Origin: Rhabdothermincola sp036846205
GTDB taxonomy: Bacteria; Actinomycetota; Acidimicrobiia; Acidimicrobiales; Acidimicrobilacustridaceae
Reading direction: 5' to 3'
DNA length: 9,753 nucleotides
NCBI RefSeq assembly: GCF_036846205.1
Contig: NZ_DAIUCK010000111.1
Coordinates: 1-9,753, forward strand
Shown here: positions 5,929 to 9,753 of the stretch, one piece after another
Layout: the number at the start of each line of letters is the position of its first letter
Numbering within the stretch: the first letter of the stretch is position 1
Program-made: the position numbers and the translations under genes
The notes under the pieces: model-generated
Told to the model about the DNA's origin: nothing
The model's input: the letters and a program-made list of their open reading frames with translations, nothing else
Database searches by the model: none

Positions 5929-6944
5929 AGGTCGGGCCAGGCCGGGCGGCGGCGGCGTTTGGGGCCGCGCTCACCGAGGGCCCACGCCCGCCGCCACGCC
6001 CCCACCGCAGGGCCTTGCAGCGACGGGGTGGTGCCGGCGTGCGCCCGGCGGCGGGCCTGCCACCAGTCGGTGGTGGCCTCGTCGGCCAGCTCGGCCACGG
6101 CGCGTTCGATACGGGTCGCGAAGGCTCGGGAGTCCTCGTCCTCGTCGGGCCGCAGCGGCCACCCGAAGGTGACCTGCGTGGGGGAGGGACGGGGGATGGA
6201 CGAGCCCTTGCGGAGAATGCGCCCGGTGCCCTCGACGTGCACCGGCACCACCGGCACCTCGCACCGCAACGACAGGTACGCAGCCCCGCCGCGGAACGCC
6301 TGACCCCACCCGTCGGGGCTGCGGCCTCCTTCGGGGAAGATGAGCATGCTCCACCCGTCATTGATGAGCTCGGCGGCCTGCTGGGCCGAGGTGCGGCTGA
6401 CCTTCGTGCGCTCGATGGGGATGGCGCCGATGACCAGCGCGGAGAGCGCGCTGGTGAGTTGGTTGCCGAAGAAGTAGTCGGCCGCAGCGCCGATGAACAG
6501 GTGATGCCGCCACGGCTCGGGAATCACCGACAGCAGCAGCGGGGTGTCGACGTGGCTGTGGTGGTTGGCCGCGAACACCACCGGGCCCTCGAGCGAGCCG
6601 AGCCGGTCGATGCCGCGCACCTGCGGCCGGGCGAGGGCCTCCATCGCCGGGCGCACCACGCCTTCGACGAGCAGCACCCGCGCCGCCCGGGCCGGGTAGG
6701 AGCGGGCCCACTCGGTGTCGTAGTTGGCGCCGACCTTGCTCTCGCGCCTGGGCGGTTCGACCCCGACCGGCACGCTCGCCGGGGCGAGGGGGAACGGGAG
6801 CTTGCGCACCAGCGCCGAGGCGCTCGGCCGTGCCAGGCGGGCCACCGCACCGGCGTTGACCGGGAGCCGCTTGGCGAGCTTGCCTCTGCTGACCGGCATC
6901 GACCTGAGCCCCGTGACCGGGCGCGACCGCTCGGCGCTCGCCAT
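5922..6944 (-). CDS. PlsC-family lysophospholipid/glycerolipid acyltransferase
   Basis: The 340-residue product has the motifs of the PlsC/LPLAT acyltransferases, which transfer an acyl group from acyl-CoA or acyl-ACP to a hydroxyl, typically of lysophosphatidate, at the inner membrane face. Motif I is NHHSHVD with the catalytic pair His128 and Asp133 (H-x4-D). Motif II is IGAIPIER (172-179), motif III FPEGGRSPDG (203-212) and motif IV VPVVPVHVEGT (230-240). About 120 residues precede motif I, a longer basic and Pro-rich N-terminus than in minimal PlsC proteins, and the tail ends in KRRRRP (329-334). No strong N-terminal membrane helix is seen, so attachment may be peripheral. The gene starts one base after the LarA-like stop codon (TGA-C-ATG) and has no good ribosome binding site of its own, so translational coupling is likely. 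The catalytic family is secure; the acceptor is unknown, and the operon context argues against assuming housekeeping phosphatidate synthesis. Confidence 0.9.
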   Translation of the reverse strand: MASAERSRPVTGLRSMPVSRGKLAKRLPVNAGAVARLARPSASALVRKLPFPLAPASVPVGVEPPRRESKVGANYDTEWARSYPARAARVLLVEGVVRPAMEALARPQVRGIDRLGSLEGPVVFAANHHSHVDTPLLLSVIPEPWRHHLFIGAAADYFFGNQLTSALSALVIGAIPIERTKVSRTSAQQAAELINDGWSMLIFPEGGRSPDGWGQAFRGGAAYLSLRCEVPVVPVHVEGTGRILRKGSSIPRPSPTQVTFGWPLRPDEDEDSRAFATRIERAVAELADEATTDWWQARRRAHAGTTPSLQGPAVGAWRRAWALGERGPKRRRRPAWPDLG

Positions 6945-6945
6945 G

Positions 6946-8541
6946 TCAGCTCACGTCCGCCATCAGGATCGGCGGGTTGTGGACGTGGGTGATGGTGGCG
7001 TCGCGGCCCACCACGTCGCTGGCCATCTCCAGCGCGTCCTGCATGGTCGACGCGGGCCGGAAGCCGAGCCGGCGTACCGCTCTCGGATCGCCCCCGACGA
7101 CGATCACCTGTCCCAGGTGCGCCAGCGCGTGGCTGCCCCAGTACCACATGTAGAACGGGTGCACCCCGTGGTAGGCGTACGACGTGCGGTACAGGTGCCG
7201 GTACCACTCGTCTTCCGCGTACTGCTTCTCGTAGCGGGACTCGATCTCGGCCGGGTCGGTGGTTTCGGCCAGCACCTGCTCGAAGAAATCGATGTAGCTC
7301 GGGTGGTGCACCGGGTGGAACTCCCACGGGGTCGGGTGACTCATGATGAGCACGCCGCCCTCGCGCACCAGCGGCCGCCCCCGGTAGAGGTTGAAGAAGT
7401 ACCCGAGCCCCAGGCACATGACCAGGATCGGGTTCATGATGGAGTTCACGTTGTAGGGGCAGATGTAGGGCAGGCCCATGGTGAGGATGTCGGTCTGACC
7501 CTCGACCGCCACCAGGTGCTGCCGGTACACGTTCTCGGTGGTGACCGCGTGCACCGCTTCGACCTCACCCGCCTGAACGGAGGTCATGGCGTGTGGAGCG
7601 CGCCAGGAGTGGAAGATCTGGCGCCGGGTGCGCGCCGGTAGCCGCTCGAGGCTCTTCTGCATGGCGAGGAACGTGAAGCGGTCGCGGGCGTTCCACTCCC
7701 ATTCCCGCTTCTGCAGCACGCTCATCGGCCCGTCGGTGCCGAACACGTCGTTGTTGATCGTCGTCTCGATCTGGAAGATCTTCACGCCCGCGTCGCGGAG
7801 CACCTTGCCCATCCGCCAGTTCGACGAGTGCAGCTCGCTGCGATGCTGATCCATGAAGGATCGGCTGTGTCGGAGGGTCCGGACGTTGTGGTGGTGACGC
7901 AGGCTGCGGTAGCTGGCGAGACCGGTGGCGGTGCTCTTCCAGCCGCCGTCCATCGAGACGATGTTGATGTTCACGTACACCAGCAGGTCGCTCTCCGCCG
8001 CCCGCTTGTTGATCTCGACCTCTTCACCTTTGTCAGTGGTGCCCAGGTAGGCGAGGTTGTCGGGGTCCTCCGCGTCGTGGTTGGTGAGCAGGCCGTGCGG
8101 AGCGAACGCGTCGTAGACCCGGTCACCCACCGCGTGGCGCAGCTCGGCTTCGGTCATGCGGCGGTGCAGGGCCAGTGCCGCGATGAGTGCCACGTCGTCG
8201 ACCCCGGCGGCCGCGGCCATGTCGAGGACCTGCTCGATGATCCGCTGGCGGATGTCGGGGCGGCGCATCGGTGGCAGCGGCAGGGAGACGTCGTCGAAGG
8301 CGATGGTGAGCTTCATCCCCGGCCTGAGCAGGGCGGGCAGCGGAGGCGAATCGCCGAGCGGGTTGAGCAGCGCGTGGCGGATGGCCGCGTCGGGGTGCTC
8401 GATCGGCTCCAGCGGCTCGGCCGGGTAGATGACCCGGGTTCTCCCCGGCGGGAGCTTCTCCAAGCGGAACCCCTCGCCGTGGTGGAACAGGATCGGCGGG
8501 GTGTTGCGGTCGACCTCGAGGACGAAGCCAGGTCTGGTCAT
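6946..8541 (-). CDS. LarA-like (DUF2088) nickel-pincer racemase/epimerase homologue
   Basis: The 531-residue product resembles LarA, the nickel-pincer-nucleotide lactate racemase, which racemises by hydride transfer. It is about 100 residues longer than lactate racemase. Visible LarA-like elements are FDD (82-84), ALALHRRMTEAEL (122-134, His126), NHDAEDPDNLAYLG (154-167), DGGWKSTATGLAS (198-210, Lys202), HHH (216-218) and the C-terminal EGGVLIMSHP (394-403). His126 to Lys202 is 76 residues, the same as His108 to Lys184 in Lactobacillus plantarum LarA. Lys202 to His218 is 16, the same as Lys184 to the nickel ligand His200. The position of His174 falls on Ile192 within NIN, so that catalytic base seems absent. 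The C-terminal third is unusually rich in His, Trp and Tyr. No larB, larC or larE is in the window, so the cofactor must come from elsewhere. The start at 8541 overlaps the dehydrogenase stop (ATGA) and has AAGGAG upstream. Family is fairly secure; substrate is unknown. Confidence 0.85.
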   Translation of the reverse strand: MTRPGFVLEVDRNTPPILFHHGEGFRLEKLPPGRTRVIYPAEPLEPIEHPDAAIRHALLNPLGDSPPLPALLRPGMKLTIAFDDVSLPLPPMRRPDIRQRIIEQVLDMAAAAGVDDVALIAALALHRRMTEAELRHAVGDRVYDAFAPHGLLTNHDAEDPDNLAYLGTTDKGEEVEINKRAAESDLLVYVNINIVSMDGGWKSTATGLASYRSLRHHHNVRTLRHSRSFMDQHRSELHSSNWRMGKVLRDAGVKIFQIETTINNDVFGTDGPMSVLQKREWEWNARDRFTFLAMQKSLERLPARTRRQIFHSWRAPHAMTSVQAGEVEAVHAVTTENVYRQHLVAVEGQTDILTMGLPYICPYNVNSIMNPILVMCLGLGYFFNLYRGRPLVREGGVLIMSHPTPWEFHPVHHPSYIDFFEQVLAETTDPAEIESRYEKQYAEDEWYRHLYRTSYAYHGVHPFYMWYWGSHALAHLGQVIVVGGDPRAVRRLGFRPASTMQDALEMASDVVGRDATITHVHNPPILMADVS

Positions 8542-9746
8542 AGCCGCGTGCGCTCCTTCTCGTTGCGGAGGTCGAAAGCGATCTTCACCGCGCCACGGCG
8601 GCCGGCTGACGCCGCGTGGGCGATGGCGTCCTGGTAGCGGGCCAGGGGATAGGTGGCGCTCACCAGCCGCCCCAGGTCGGCCGCTTGCACCAGCTCGAAC
8701 GCGAGGTCGAAGGTGCGGCGCCGCTCGCCCGACGGCAGCTCCTCGGTGCCGTACGCGTACGCGCCGGCGAGCACGATCTCCCGTTGCCACAGCCCGGTGA
8801 GATCGACGTGCACGTGGCCCGGCATGCCCACCAGGGTCACCCGCCCCTTCGGGCGCACCGCGGCGAGCGCATCGGCGAGGCTCGTGGCGGAGCCGACGCA
8901 GTCGATGACGTGGTCGGCGCCGCCGGTCAAGCGGGTGATCCGCCCGTCGCCGAGGGCCATGGTGCCGGTGAGGCGGCGCACGGCGCGCAGCACCTCGTCG
9001 GGCTCGGCCAGCAGGTCAGCGCCGAGAGCCCGGGCCAGTTCGCGCTGGGTGGGGTGCTTGGCCACGGCCAGGATCGGGCCGGCCAGGGTGAAGTGGCGCA
9101 CCGCGGCGGTGACCAGCAGGCCGAGGGTCCCCGCGCCGAGCACCACCACCGACTCGCCTTCCCGGATGCCCGCGGTGAGCGCGGCGTGCACCGCGCACGC
9201 GGTGGGCTCCACCATCACCGCGGCCTCGTCGCTCATCGTGCCCGGCACCGGGTGCAGCTGGCTCGGGTGGGCCACCATCAACGTCGACCAGCCGCCGCCA
9301 GTGTCATGGCAGAACCCACTCTGCAGACCGGGGGCCAGCGCACCGAACGCGATGTGCTCGCAGTTGCCGAGCTCCCCGCGACCGCACGCCGGGCACGGCG
9401 GGTCGATGCCCCGGGTGACGCAGCCCAGCACCGGCTCGACCACCACCCGGTCCGAACCGTCGGTGCCGGTGCGGTCGGCCACCACCTCGTGTCCCGGCAC
9501 GAATGGGAAGGACACGATCGGCTCGAAGTAGCGGGACGCGTGGCCGTCGATGGTCGACAGATCGCTGCCGCAGATGCCGGCCAGGCGCGGGCGGATCACC
9601 ACCCAGTCCGGGCCGGGCAGCTCCGGTGGGTCGAGGTCCCGCAGGCGCAGCGGTCCGATCTTGGCGCCGGCGCCGGGAGTGAGACGTCCTGCCGCGGCCG
9701 CGGCCGCGTAGCGGGCCGGGCGGGCTTCGAACTGCAGCGCCTTCAC
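8538..9746 (-). CDS. Zinc-dependent medium-chain alcohol/polyol dehydrogenase (MDR superfamily)
   Basis: The 402-residue product has the two-domain architecture of zinc-containing medium-chain dehydrogenases, which oxidise alcohols or polyols with NAD(P). Likely catalytic zinc ligands are Cys59 (GICGSD), His86-Glu87 (PGHE) and Glu180 (VEP). A four-cysteine structural zinc site is present as Cys109, Cys118, Cys121 and Cys129. Its first gap is eight residues instead of the usual two, because of the segment VTRGIDPP. The Rossmann motif is GAGTLG (204-209). At the end of the second strand, where NAD enzymes usually have Asp, the sequence is AKHPTQR (229-235), which hints at NADP(H). The start is a GTG at 9746 giving MKALQFEARP, a typical start for the superfamily. 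The ribosome binding site lies beyond the right edge, so the start is not fully proven. It is the first gene in the window of the operon with the LarA-like gene (4-base overlap) and the acyltransferase. Substrate unknown. Confidence 0.9.
   Translation of the reverse strand: MKALQFEARPARYAAAAAAGRLTPGAGAKIGPLRLRDLDPPELPGPDWVVIRPRLAGICGSDLSTIDGHASRYFEPIVSFPFVPGHEVVADRTGTDGSDRVVVEPVLGCVTRGIDPPCPACGRGELGNCEHIAFGALAPGLQSGFCHDTGGGWSTLMVAHPSQLHPVPGTMSDEAAVMVEPTACAVHAALTAGIREGESVVVLGAGTLGLLVTAAVRHFTLAGPILAVAKHPTQRELARALGADLLAEPDEVLRAVRRLTGTMALGDGRITRLTGGADHVIDCVGSATSLADALAAVRPKGRVTLVGMPGHVHVDLTGLWQREIVLAGAYAYGTEELPSGERRRTFDLAFELVQAADLGRLVSATYPLARYQDAIAHAASAGRRGAVKIAFDLRNEKERTRL
8553..8558 (-). promoter_or_regulatory. 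Ribosome binding site of the LarA-like gene inside the dehydrogenase 3' end
   Basis: AAGGAG (minus strand, 8558-8553) lies 11 bases before the ATG at 8541, inside the last codons of the dehydrogenase gene. The spacing is slightly long. Together with the ATGA overlap it supports this start over the 83-codon upstream extension of the frame. Confidence 0.6.
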
Positions 9747-9753
9747 CGGCGCC

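Noticed and set aside
8542..8790. 83-codon upstream extension of the LarA-like gene
   Set aside because: It overlaps the dehydrogenase C-terminus, is Arg/Gly-rich nonsense, and the ATGA overlap with AAGGAG upstream supports 8541.
9690..9712. Short GC-rich simple repeat (GCGGCC units)
   Set aside because: It encodes the alanine run at residues 14-19 of the dehydrogenase and is ordinary for this composition.

Overview
The window is GC-rich throughout (around 70% by eye), with dense genes, strong third-position G/C bias and Shine-Dalgarno-type starts. The protein sequences fit an actinobacterium (Actinomycetota), perhaps the Acidimicrobiia. The phylum follows from overall composition and protein style; the class is a guess. 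Six genes are complete or essentially complete and one is cut by the left edge. All are on the minus strand except one small lipoprotein gene. No rRNA, tRNA, CRISPR array, insertion sequence or phage gene is visible.

Right block (9746 to 5922, minus strand). A tight three-gene operon reads, in transcription order, a zinc-dependent medium-chain dehydrogenase, a nickel-dependent lactate racemase (LarA)-like protein and a PlsC-type acyltransferase. The first two genes overlap by four bases (ATGA) and the last two are one base apart. The LarA-like protein keeps the cofactor-lysine and metal-histidine positions but lacks one of the two catalytic histidines of lactate racemase, so its substrate is probably not lactate. 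Two hydride-transfer enzymes coupled to an acyltransferase is the most interesting combination in the window. It could be an uncharacterised hydroxy-acid, polyol or lipid-linked pathway.

Middle. The acyltransferase converges on a 96-residue predicted lipoprotein (5565 to 5855, plus strand). Nested GC-rich inverted repeats lie between them. A 266-base divergent intergenic region separates the lipoprotein gene from gltB.

Left block (5298 to 1, minus strand). This begins with the large subunit of glutamate synthase (gltB, 1496 residues), complete with glutaminase, FMN, 3Fe-4S and C-terminal beta-helix regions. It is followed by a MauE/DoxX-like membrane protein and then by a Trp/Pro-rich N-terminus running off the window edge. 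The gaps of 30 and 13 bases suggest co-transcription. The gltB/mauE-like junction carries a 26-base perfect palindrome containing the gltB stop codon. The next junction carries a short hairpin whose loop contains the mauE-like stop codon. No gltD (small subunit) is present in the window, although the gltB sequence looks like the NAD(P)H type that needs one.
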